Assembly (NCBI GenBank): GCA_902798605.1
Contig: CADBXH010000074.1
Location: 1 to 10,003 of the forward strand
Length of the DNA: 10,003 nt
Origin: an uncultured Ruminococcus sp.
GTDB taxonomy: Bacteria; Bacillota_A; Clostridia; Oscillospirales; Acutalibacteraceae
Direction: 5' to 3'
Both the position numbers and the translations under genes were made by a program. Below, piece by piece: positions 1 through 5,753 of this stretch. The notes beneath the pieces were generated by a model, which saw nothing but the letters and a program-made list of their open reading frames with translations, was not told the DNA's origin and did no database searches. The first letter of the stretch is position 1. Every line of letters begins with the position of its first letter.

Positions 1-1
1 C

Positions 2-772
2 ACCAAGGCGGGCAGCAGCGGCAGCGTTGTATTCAGCTATAAGCTGCCGAGAAGAGTCAACTACATTATGGCTTCATACCCCTCAACGGTATCGAGCAGC
101 ACGCCTTCATTCGCTACCTCGACAAGCGTGACTGCCTGCAAGGGCGGTTCTTGGAGTCACAGCTGGAATTCCGGTACAGTGACGACCGCCGCGACATCGA
201 CATCAACAGGACTTATGACCTACACCTGCACCAAATGCGGAGCTACCGAAAAGCAGACAATCCCCAAAACCGTTACAATAGACGCCTGCGATCATTCTGT
301 CGATCAAGAGGCGGTAGCGGACGAGGGTTACACGGTAACTTTCGCGGGCGACAGCGGCGTCAGCTCCGTCACAGTTTATAAGACTCAGGACTACACCGGA
401 GAAAGCGAGTCTGTACCGGCGACCGGCTCGACAGTTTCACGCAGCAGCTCAACCGGAGAGCCCGACTCCACCGGAGACGGCCAGGTGAATTTCACCATCG
501 TTCTCGATGACGGTTACACTCTGGAAAGTGTTACGGCGACTTCCGGAACATATAAAAACATAAAGGGTCCTTCCGATACAGGGCTTGCAAACACCTACCG
601 TATCACAAAAATCAACGCGGACACTACCATCACTATCACAACGGTACAGTGCGAACACGGAACAATCGCTTCCGGTACAACTCCCGCTTGGACTTGGAGC
701 GACGGATACGGAACAGCGACGCTTTCTTACACCTGCCACCTGCGCGGACTGCGGCAACACCGTCAATGTTGA
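2..772 (+). CDS. Secreted modular repeat protein, upstream part (5' truncated by window edge, frameshifted before its dockerin)
   Basis: The frame is open from base 2, so the gene starts left of the window; the ATG at 68 is internal. The visible part has no catalytic domain I recognise. After a Ser/Thr-rich stretch comes a small module with W-x-SG and YTCTKCG motifs (bases about 150-270). It resembles the Trp/CxxC repeats common in surface proteins of gut Firmicutes. Next is an Asp/Thr-rich beta-type module (368-643) with TQDYT, TGDGQVNFT and NTYRITKI motifs. A second CxxC-type module begins at about 655. After YTC (728-736) the frame turns into unrelated sequence and stops at 770-772, while the expected continuation lies in another frame (738-1391). 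The two parts are very likely one gene. The composition is that of an exported protein, but the signal peptide would lie outside the window. Function is unknown; with the dockerin it suggests a cellulosome-type or cell-surface component. Confidence 0.75.
   Translation, partial: TKAGSSGSVVFSYKLPRRVNYIMASYPSTVSSSTPSFATSTSVTACKGGSWSHSWNSGTVTTAATSTSTGLMTYTCTKCGATEKQTIPKTVTIDACDHSVDQEAVADEGYTVTFAGDSGVSSVTVYKTQDYTGESESVPATGSTVSRSSSTGEPDSTGDGQVNFTIVLDDGYTLESVTATSGTYKNIKGPSDTGLANTYRITKINADTTITITTVQCEHGTIASGTTPAWTWSDGYGTATLSYTCHLRGLRQHRQC
368..643 (+). repeat. Beta-type extracellular module, copy 1
   Basis: A module of about 92 residues, from VTVYKTQDYT to DTTITITT. It shares the ordered motifs TQDYT, STGxP, TGDGQxNFT, VLxDGYTL, SVTA, YKN(I/V)K, NTYRITKI with copy 2 at 915-1175. 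The match is clear at protein level; the DNA copies have diverged, so this is an old duplication. I recognise similar modules in secreted proteins of gut Clostridia but know no function for them. Confidence 0.8.
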
Positions 773-1391
773 CGGAACCGTTACAAGCGAGCTGACTTCT
801 TCCGATTTGATCACCTTTACAGCGAAAGCTGATATCGGTTCAACAGAGTATTCCGACACAAAGACAGCGGCGCCGTTCACAGCTGCATTTGACTGCGACG
901 AAGGCGTTGAGTCTATCAATGTCTACTACACTCAGGACTACACATCAGCCGATGAAACGGGTGTGACCTATGCCGTTGCGCGCGACAGCAGCACGGGTTA
1001 TCCGGTAATCACAGGTGACGGTCAAATCAATTTCACCGTTGTTCTGAAGGACGGCTATACCCTTGATTCCGTGACCGCAGCGGGCGCTTATAAGAATGTC
1101 AAGGACACGGGCATTGAGAACACCTACAGAATCACAAAAATTACAGGCGCGGTTACGATTTCGGTCACAACTCAAAAGGATGACACTCCATCATATATCC
1201 TCGGCGATGTAAACGGCGATGGATTTGTTACAGTTTACGACGCTACGCTGGTTCAAAAGCACGCGGCAGAGATCACCACACTCACAGGCGACGCTCTCGC
1301 GGCGGCAGACACCAACAAGGACGGCGTTGTCACAGTTGCGGACGCTACTCTTATCCAAAAATACGCCGCGGAAATAATCGACCATTTCTAA
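738..1391 (+). CDS. Secreted modular repeat protein, downstream part with C-terminal type I dockerin
   Basis: This is the frame-shifted continuation of the gene on its left. It opens with TCADCGNTV, which completes the CxxC module cut off upstream. It then has a second copy of the beta-type module (915-1175; TQDYT, TGDGQINFT, GYTLDSVT, NTYRITKI), and after a short linker a dockerin (1197-1385). The stop codon is TAA at 1389-1391, followed by a hairpin terminator. The same frame is open back to an ATG at 585, but that stretch overlaps the upstream part and encodes unrelated sequence. I therefore place the true boundary at the shift point rather than at that ATG. No ribosome binding site supports independent translation here. 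If the shift is real, the dockerin is lost from the protein and the gene is broken; if it is a sequencing error, 2-1391 is one intact frame. Confidence 0.7.
   Translation, partial: TCADCGNTVNVDGTVTSELTSSDLITFTAKADIGSTEYSDTKTAAPFTAAFDCDEGVESINVYYTQDYTSADETGVTYAVARDSSTGYPVITGDGQINFTVVLKDGYTLDSVTAAGAYKNVKDTGIENTYRITKITGAVTISVTTQKDDTPSYILGDVNGDGFVTVYDATLVQKHAAEITTLTGDALAAADTNKDGVVTVADATLIQKYAAEIIDHF
915..1175 (+). repeat. Beta-type extracellular module, copy 2
   Basis: A module of about 87 residues, from INVYYTQDYT to VTISVTTQ, matching copy 1 at 368-643 in the same motif order. It is slightly shorter around the YKNVK segment. It sits directly before the dockerin linker. Confidence 0.8.
1197..1385 (+). 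other. Type I dockerin domain (duplicated calcium-binding segments)
   Basis: Two F-hand-like calcium loops are visible: GDVNGDGFVTVYDATLVQK at 1203-1259 and ADTNKDGVVTVADATLIQK at 1305-1361. Each has the D-x-N-x-D-G spacing followed by a D-A-x-L-x-Q-K helix. This duplicated pattern is the signature of dockerins, which bind a cohesin on a scaffoldin or on the cell surface. The recognition positions at the start of each helix (V-Y-D-A and V-A-D-A) are not the Ser-Thr or Ala-Leu pairs of the best-studied Clostridium systems, so the cohesin partner cannot be named. Confidence 0.9.
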
Positions 1392-1416
1392 ATTCTCTCT
1401 TTTCTAAAAAATATTA

Positions 1417-1448
1417 AGGGCAGGCTCAAAGTCAATTGAGACTGCCCT
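1417..1448. terminator. Bidirectional rho-independent terminator between convergent genes
   Basis: AGGGCAG (1417-1423) pairs with CTGCCCT (1442-1448). After one G-A mismatch, CTCAA (1425-1429) pairs with TTGAG (1436-1440) around a 6-nt loop. A-rich sequence on the left (1405-1416) gives a U-tract for minus-strand transcripts. TTTCTTCT on the right gives a weaker one for plus-strand transcripts. It lies between the stops of the dockerin gene (1391) and the phosphatase gene (1466) and probably serves both. Confidence 0.85.
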
Positions 1449-1465
1449 GATTTCTTCTGTCATAT

Positions 1466-3430
1466 CTATTCGTTTTTAAAATAGAGCTTAAGGATATTTT
1501 TCCCGTCCTTGTATTCGTAGCTGTAGTCATCGGCAAGCGAAAAAGCAAGGAACCTTCCCAATCCGCCGACAGCGTTGTCGTGGTCATAGTCTTCGATCAC
1601 AAGCACATCGGCAGTCGGGTCAAACCGCTTTCCGCTGTCAGTAAAGCCGAGCATTATCCTGTCACCGCTAATGATTTTTATCTCTGCGTCGCCCGATGAA
1701 TCGTAGGCGTAGCTGCATATATTAACAAAGACCTCCTCTGCCGCAAGGTACATCGTATTTTTCAGGGTATCGCTCGCGTCAAGGTTATCTATGGTCTCCC
1801 TGATTTTTACAAGCTCATTTTGCTCAGACTTCAAATGCAGCACGGTTTCGGGCTTTATCCTTACAAACAGCATCGTGATATCATCGTTTTGCTCCGCGCC
1901 CTTTGTAAAGTCGTTCAGATCGTCAAGCACGGAGTGCAGGATATCGCTGTTGTTTTCTTTTATACATTCGGTGAGCTTTTCCTCGAGCCTTTCGGTAGAG
2001 TAGAAATCTCCGCCGGCGTTTTTCGCCTCGTTTACGCCGTCTGTAAACATAAACAGCCTGTCGCCCGATTTAAGCCTTATGCACGCGTCCTCGTATTTTT
2101 CACCCTCAAACAGTCCCGCGGCAACGCCGTGAGCCTCGTTGAGCTCTATGAGCTTATCAGACAAAACATACGGGAAGTTGTGACCCGCGTTGGAATACGT
2201 CAGCACCCCGGTTTTGGGATCATAGATCGCGACAAAGGTCGTGATAAACAAACAGCCCGGGTTTTGCGCGGCAAGAATGTTATTGTATTCTTCAAGAGTT
2301 TTCGCGGGGGAGTATCCCTCCTGAGCGTACTGATTCAGAAGCGTGATTGCGCGCGACATAAACAGCGATGCCGCTACTCCCTTGCCCGAAACATCGGCGA
2401 CAGCAAGATACACCCTGCCGTCTTTAAGGATTCGGTAGTCGTAAAGGTCGCCTCCGACGTCCTTAGCGGGAAGCATATATGCGCTGATGTCAAAGCTGTC
2501 CGCGCTTTTTTTGTCGGGCGGGAGCAGTCCCATCTGGATATTACGGGCGATATTAAGCTCCGCCTCCCGGGTATGCTTTTCGCGTGTCAGGGTATCGATA
2601 TCGCCTATATAACGGTCTATATCATCGGTCATTGTATTAAACGATGTCGCCATCAGCGCCAGCTCATCGCCGCCCTTGACGGGGAGCTTTTCGGAGCCTT
2701 TTTCGCGGTCGGTGACAAAGCTGCTCATACGATCGCAGATGACGCGGATCGGCTTTGCTACCCTGAAATAAATCACCAGCGTGAATATCGCCATCATCAG
2801 CAGAGTCAGCCCTACGGTCAGAATCGCGATTTTTATAAAGCGGTTAATTACAGACCGGTATACCGAAGTAAGCGTTATTTCAGCGCCGATTAAGTACGGT
2901 TCATCATACTTCTTGTATTGATCGGTTTTTATGTCATAATATCTGTCACAAGGCATATAACACACCAGGGTGTCGCCGAACTGATTGCTTTCGTGGCGCA
3001 CCGCGCAGTCTGTGTTGCCCTTATATGCGTCTATCTGTTCAACGTTCAGCGTTCCGTATACAACTACGCCGGGATAGCGGGTCTCTTTTGCTTTCTCCGA
3101 AGCGCCCTCGCCGAAGCCTATGCCGAGGTATTTCTCGCTGTTTTGTTCCAAATTAGGCTTTACTGCAAAAATATATGTAATGCCGAACGTCTCACAAAAC
3201 TCGGACATCGTCTCCCCAATCAGCTCTTCATCGGACTGTATATTTAGATCGTAGTTCTGACAAAACTGAACCGTTACATCCGCGGCACTCTTGATCTGTT
3301 TTTCGCTGCTTTGAAGAATATTCTCGTAGGTTACCCTGAACGAAAACATCAAAGCGATGACTTCGGTCGCCAAAACAAAAATCAGCATAATCAAAGTTAT
3401 TTTTACAAATATGGATTTTCTTTTTTTCAC
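1466..3430 (-). CDS. Membrane sensor with PP2C/SpoIIE-type phosphatase and C-terminal RsbW-like kinase domain
   Basis: A 654-residue signalling protein. Segments in order: transmembrane helix (about 8-30), extracytoplasmic sensor (about 31-198, five Cys), second helix (about 199-222), HAMP linker (about 223-275), short coiled coil, then a SpoIIE/RsbU-type PP2C phosphatase (about 300-525) with GGDLYD (326-331), DVSGKG (346-351), FTDGV (462-466) and NDD (515-517). The C-terminus is a GHKL ATPase of the RsbW/SpoIIAB type: EEVFVN (565-570), DSG (598-600) and GGLGRF (622-627). The metal-binding Asp residues of the phosphatase are all present. Such proteins typically dephosphorylate an anti-anti-sigma (STAS) protein, and RsbW-like domains phosphorylate one, so both directions of a partner switch may be joined here. 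No STAS or sigma factor gene is adjacent, so the target is unknown. The start is GTG at 3430, the first possible one after an in-frame TGA at 3437-3439. Confidence 0.9.
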   Translation of the reverse strand: MKKRKSIFVKITLIMLIFVLATEVIALMFSFRVTYENILQSSEKQIKSAADVTVQFCQNYDLNIQSDEELIGETMSEFCETFGITYIFAVKPNLEQNSEKYLGIGFGEGASEKAKETRYPGVVVYGTLNVEQIDAYKGNTDCAVRHESNQFGDTLVCYMPCDRYYDIKTDQYKKYDEPYLIGAEITLTSVYRSVINRFIKIAILTVGLTLLMMAIFTLVIYFRVAKPIRVICDRMSSFVTDREKGSEKLPVKGGDELALMATSFNTMTDDIDRYIGDIDTLTREKHTREAELNIARNIQMGLLPPDKKSADSFDISAYMLPAKDVGGDLYDYRILKDGRVYLAVADVSGKGVAASLFMSRAITLLNQYAQEGYSPAKTLEEYNNILAAQNPGCLFITTFVAIYDPKTGVLTYSNAGHNFPYVLSDKLIELNEAHGVAAGLFEGEKYEDACIRLKSGDRLFMFTDGVNEAKNAGGDFYSTERLEEKLTECIKENNSDILHSVLDDLNDFTKGAEQNDDITMLFVRIKPETVLHLKSEQNELVKIRETIDNLDASDTLKNTMYLAAEEVFVNICSYAYDSSGDAEIKIISGDRIMLGFTDSGKRFDPTADVLVIEDYDHDNAVGGLGRFLAFSLADDYSYEYKDGKNILKLYFKNE

Positions 3431-3435
3431 AACAA

Positions 3436-3442
3436 ATCACCT
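3436..3442 (-). promoter_or_regulatory. Ribosome binding site for the phosphatase gene (supports GTG start)
   Basis: AGGTGAT on the minus strand lies 5 nt before the GTG at 3428-3430 and overlaps the in-frame stop just upstream. The same AGGTGAT with the same 5-nt spacing precedes the ATG of ychF on the other strand, which supports the GTG choice. Confidence 0.75.
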
Positions 3443-3485
3443 GCCCGCGGTCAACGGATTTTGACGAATATTTTGATATATTATC

Positions 3486-3514
3486 ATTATAAAATACTTT
3501 TCTGCAATAAACAA
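3486..3514 (-). promoter_or_regulatory. Putative sigma-A promoter of the phosphatase gene
   Basis: On the minus strand TTGTTT (3509-3514) is followed after 17 nt by TATAAT (3486-3491), a perfect -10 box. Transcription would start near 3479, about 50 nt before the GTG start. The call rests on sequence match alone. Confidence 0.55.
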
Positions 3515-3558
3515 TAGTTTTTTACATCATTTATTGGTTTTTCCTCAGAAAAAAATCA

Positions 3559-3587
3559 TTGAGATTAAAAAGCATTTGTGTTATAAT
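3559..3587 (+). promoter_or_regulatory. Strong sigma-A promoter of ychF with extended -10
   Basis: TTGAGA (3559-3564) is separated by exactly 17 nt from TATAAT (3582-3587). A TGT triplet directly before the -10 box (3579-3581) gives an extended -10. The predicted start is near 3594, leaving a leader of about 27 nt that contains only the ribosome binding site. It is divergent from the phosphatase promoter about 45 nt away. Confidence 0.75.
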
Positions 3588-3620
3588 AAGTAAGATAATT
3601 TTTGAAAAAGGTGATTTATA

Positions 3621-4715
3621 ATGAAATTAGGTATAGTCGGACTGCCGAATGTCGGCAAGAGCACGCTTTTTAACGCTATTACAAACGCGGGCGCTCAAAG
3701 CGCCAACTACCCGTTCTGCACGATAGAGCCGAACGTGGGCGTTGTGTCGGTTCCCGACAAGAGGCTTGACAAGCTCGCCGAGATGTACGACCCCGATAAA
3801 TACACCCCCGCTACGATCGAATTCGTTGATATAGCAGGTCTTGTAAAGGGCGCGTCAAAGGGCGAGGGCTTGGGCAACAAGTTCCTGTCGAATATCCGCG
3901 AGTGCGACGCGATCGTTCACGTTGTGCGCTGCTTTGAGAACGACGATATCATCCATGTTGAGGGCAGTATCGACCCCAAAAGGGATATAGAGACGATCAA
4001 CCTCGAGCTAATTCTCTCTGATATGGAAATGCTCGAGAGGCGAATCGAAAAGACAAAGAAGATGCTCAAGGGCGACAAGAAGTATCAGCGCGATATCGAC
4101 TTTTATCAGCGCGTGCTTGACGCTTTGGAGAACGGCAAGCCCGCAAGGAGCGTTGAATGTGACAACGAGGAAAAGGCTCTGCTGGGCGAAGTCGCGCTCC
4201 TCACCTCAAAGCCCGTGATCTACGCCGCGAATATGAGCGACGAGGATTTCTCTAACGGGCTCGAGAGCAACGCGGGTTATCAAGAGGTCAAGAAGATCGC
4301 TGCGGAGGAAAAGTCAGGCGTGCTGCCTATCTGCGCGCAGATAGAGGAAGAGATCGTTGAGATGGACGACGATGAAAAGGCAATGTTCCTCGACGACCTC
4401 GGGCTTGAAGAGAGCGGACTTGACCGCCTTATCAAGGAATGCTACGCGCTGCTCGGGCTTATCTCTTACCTCACTGCCGGCAAGCAGGAGGTCAGAGCTT
4501 GGACGATCAAAAAAGGGACAAAAGCTCCACAGGCGGCCGGTAAGATACACACCGATTTTGAGCGCGGATTTATCAGAGCCGAGGTCATTGCGTACGATGA
4601 TCTTGTAGCGCTCGGAAGTATGACCGCCGCAAAAGAAAAAGGCTTAGTCCGCAGCGAGGGCAAGGAGTACGTTATGAAGGACGGCGACGTTGTGCTGTTC
4701 AGATTTAACGTATAA
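3621..4715 (+). CDS. ychF: Redox-regulated ribosome-binding ATPase/GTPase YchF (Obg/OLA1 family)
   Basis: A 364-residue protein, the usual YchF length, complete from ATG (AGGTGAT site 5 nt upstream) to TAA. The P-loop is GLPNVGKST at residues 7-15. The switch regions include FCTIEPNVG (32-40) and D-I-A-G at 70-73 followed by KGASKGEGLGNKFL. The base-specificity segment is AANMSDED (202-209), the NMxE-type variant that lets this family prefer ATP over GTP. A coiled-coil helical hairpin occupies about 130-180. The C-terminal TGS-like domain (about 280-364) has GKQEVRAWT, GKIHTDFERGFI and the terminal FRFNV. In E. coli YchF binds ribosomes and affects translation and oxidative stress responses. 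It has its own promoter, and no terminator is visible before the HD gene 53 nt downstream, so the two may be co-transcribed. Confidence 0.97.
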   Translation: MKLGIVGLPNVGKSTLFNAITNAGAQSANYPFCTIEPNVGVVSVPDKRLDKLAEMYDPDKYTPATIEFVDIAGLVKGASKGEGLGNKFLSNIRECDAIVHVVRCFENDDIIHVEGSIDPKRDIETINLELILSDMEMLERRIEKTKKMLKGDKKYQRDIDFYQRVLDALENGKPARSVECDNEEKALLGEVALLTSKPVIYAANMSDEDFSNGLESNAGYQEVKKIAAEEKSGVLPICAQIEEEIVEMDDDEKAMFLDDLGLEESGLDRLIKECYALLGLISYLTAGKQEVRAWTIKKGTKAPQAAGKIHTDFERGFIRAEVIAYDDLVALGSMTAAKEKGLVRSEGKEYVMKDGDVVLFRFNV

Positions 4716-4716
4716 G

Positions 4717-4747
4717 TTGCACCGAACGAACATTAATATTTTATAAA
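4717..4747 (+). promoter_or_regulatory. Possible weak promoter of the HD hydrolase gene
   Basis: TTGCAC (4717-4722) just after the ychF stop and TATAAA (4742-4747) are 19 nt apart, longer than ideal. The gap is AT-rich. Read-through from ychF is equally possible. Confidence 0.25.
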
Positions 4748-4768
4748 TTTAGAAGTAGGATAATCAAA

Positions 4769-5221
4769 ATGCTATATACAGCTCTTACAAAGAAAGCGTT
4801 GAAAATATCATTTGACGCTCATAAAAATCAAGTTGATAAAAGCGGTATGCCTTATGTGTATCATCCGTTTCATCTTGCGGAGCAGATGGATGACGAATTA
4901 TCAACTTGCGTTGCGCTGCTTCATGACGTAGTTGAAGATACGGATATTACGTTGGATGAGTTGAGAAATGACGGCTTTCCGAATGAAGTTATAGAGGCGC
5001 TTTCGCTGATGACACACAGCGATGATGTGCCATACTTGGATTACGTTAGGGCTATGAAGGATAATCCCATAGCAAGGAAGGTTAAGCTGGCTGATTTAGC
5101 TCACAACAGCGACTTGAGCCGTTTGGAAATTGTCGATGACAAAGCTCTCGAAAGGGTAAATAAATATAAGCAAGCAATACTTATTCTGGAAAGAGCAGAA
5201 AAGCGTTCAATCAAACTTTGA
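4769..5221 (+). CDS. Small HD-domain phosphohydrolase of the RelA/SpoT hydrolase fold
   Basis: A 150-residue single-domain protein. It has the metal and catalytic pattern of the ppGpp hydrolase/MESH1 fold: H32 in YHP, H52-D53 in LLHDVVEDT, E56-D57, and D109 with N113 in KLADLAHN. No synthetase, TGS or ACT domain is attached. It is therefore not a GTP pyrophosphokinase, although such proteins are often labelled so. The Arg usual before the YxxHP motif in ppGpp hydrolases is replaced (QVDKSG at 21-26), so the substrate may not be ppGpp. I recall this as a frequent variant in stand-alone HD proteins of Firmicutes. The start ATG has a TAGGA site 8 nt upstream. Its third codon positions look more AT-rich than those of ychF next door, which hints at a different history. 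It lies 53 nt after ychF and before a strong terminator. Confidence 0.85.
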   Translation: MLYTALTKKALKISFDAHKNQVDKSGMPYVYHPFHLAEQMDDELSTCVALLHDVVEDTDITLDELRNDGFPNEVIEALSLMTHSDDVPYLDYVRAMKDNPIARKVKLADLAHNSDLSRLEIVDDKALERVNKYKQAILILERAEKRSIKL

Positions 5222-5496
5222 TGTCCTATCAAGTTTTTCTTTATAAACAAACGCATTGTGCTAAGAATGCCCCGACTCGAACCAACACATAACCTCAAAC
5301 AAAGACTGCGCCTCGACTTAATAAGCCGAAGCGCGGTATTTTTGTATTCATTTATTTTTTACTATTAAAGTTCCGACTCCGCCGTTGCGTACCATAAACG
5401 TCAGTCAAACAGCAAAGTTTCCTCCCCGCCGTTAATCGAACTTAGATCATATCACGAAGTTCATAATAGGCGGGCTTGCGGTGTCGCCGCCGCGAC
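5222..5496. other. Intergenic stretch with terminator, no supported gene
   Basis: Apart from the terminator at 5305-5343 I see no gene here. A minus-strand frame of 15 codons ends beside the terminator, but the GGAGG before it is too far from its ATG. A GACTCGAACC string at about 5274-5283 looks like a tRNA T-loop but has no matching stem. Two AACGGCGG strings on the minus strand recall codons of the neighbouring micropeptide gene, possibly remnants of a second copy. Confidence 0.5.
5305..5343 (+). terminator. Rho-independent terminator after ychF-HD hydrolase
   Basis: A 15-position stem (5305-5319 with 5323-5337) has a 3-nt loop, two internal mismatches and one G-T wobble. Its core is GCGC (5308-5311) paired with GCGC (5331-5334). 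It is followed by ATTTTT (5338-5343) and further T-rich sequence. It lies 83 nt after the HD gene stop. On the minus strand the tail CTTTGTTTG is moderately T-rich, so it may also stop transcripts from the micropeptide side. Confidence 0.75.
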
Positions 5497-5628
5497 TTAG
5501 CAGCCGCAGCCGCAGCCGTCGTTGCCGCAACCGTTACCGCAGCCGCCGTTGTTGCCGCAGCAACTGCAGATGATGAGGATAAGAAGAATAATCCAGCAGC
5601 AACCGCCGTTGTTTCCAAACAAGTTCAT
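5497..5628 (-). CDS. 43-residue Cys/Gly-rich single-pass membrane micropeptide
   Basis: ATG at 5626-5628 to TAA at 5497-5499. The layout is a short Asn/Gly-rich head (MNLFGNNGG), a Cys pair (10-11), a hydrophobic segment WIILLILII (12-20), a second Cys cluster CSCC (21-24), and a tail rich in Gly, Asn and Cys ending CGCGC (39-43). It has 10 Cys and 12 Gly in 43 residues. An excellent AAAGGAGG site stands 7 nt before the ATG, which is the main reason to believe it. No known domain is recognisable. Short Clostridia proteins of this composition are sometimes labelled 'chorion class high-cysteine', a name based on composition only. Metal binding, an envelope or spore-coat role, or a modified peptide are all possible; none is shown by the sequence. 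It lies downstream of the M23 peptidase gene, separated from it by a terminator, so it probably has its own promoter. Confidence 0.8.
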   Translation of the reverse strand: MNLFGNNGGCCWIILLILIICSCCGNNGGCGNGCGNDGCGCGC

Positions 5629-5635
5629 ACCCCAG

Positions 5636-5643
5636 CCTCCTTT
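5636..5643 (-). promoter_or_regulatory. Ribosome binding site of the Cys/Gly micropeptide
   Basis: AAAGGAGG on the minus strand, 7 nt before the ATG at 5628, is close to a perfect anti-Shine-Dalgarno match. It decides the start and is strong evidence that this small frame is translated. Confidence 0.8.
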
Positions 5644-5671
5644 CGTTTACACTACATAATATTACGAAAGG

Positions 5672-5699
5672 AAAATAATGTTACTTTATTGATCGACAA
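5672..5699 (-). promoter_or_regulatory. Possible promoter of the Cys/Gly micropeptide
   Basis: On the minus strand TTGTCG (5694-5699) is followed after 16 nt by TATTTT (5672-5677), directly after the terminator of the M23 gene. An alternative is GTAACA with TATTAT at 17 nt slightly downstream. Both are mediocre matches. Confidence 0.3.
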
Positions 5700-5702
5700 A
5701 AG

Positions 5703-5739
5703 AAAGACGTCATTAAGCGCAACGCAAAATGACGTCTTT
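5703..5739 (-). terminator. Strong rho-independent terminator of the ftsE-ftsX-M23 operon
   Basis: A perfect 12-bp stem: AAAGACGTCATT (5703-5714) pairs with AATGACGTCTTT (5728-5739). The loop itself can add a GCG/CGC pairing (5717-5719 with 5723-5725). On the minus strand the stem is followed by CTTTTG, giving a U-rich tail. It begins 14 nt beyond the M23 stop codon. On the plus strand the tail GTTGTTATGTT is weaker and there is no gene to serve. Confidence 0.85.
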
Positions 5740-5753
5740 GTTGTTATGTTACA

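Noticed and set aside
585..737. ATG at 585 as the start of an independent dockerin gene
   Set aside because: The stretch 585-737 overlaps the well-formed repeat module in the other frame, encodes unrelated residues, and has no ribosome binding site; continuation by frameshift explains the data better.
731..743. Programmed ribosomal frameshifting
   Set aside because: No slippery heptamer, no obvious stimulatory structure and no internal Shine-Dalgarno at the proper distance; an indel is simpler.
1820..2893. 357-codon plus-strand frame
   Set aside because: It lies wholly antisense to the phosphatase/kinase gene, which has clear catalytic motifs; the frame has no recognisable domain.
5266..5290. 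tRNA-like T-loop string (minus strand GGTTCGAGTC)
   Set aside because: The bases on either side of the loop do not form a 5-bp T-stem, and no acceptor, anticodon or D arm can be assembled upstream.
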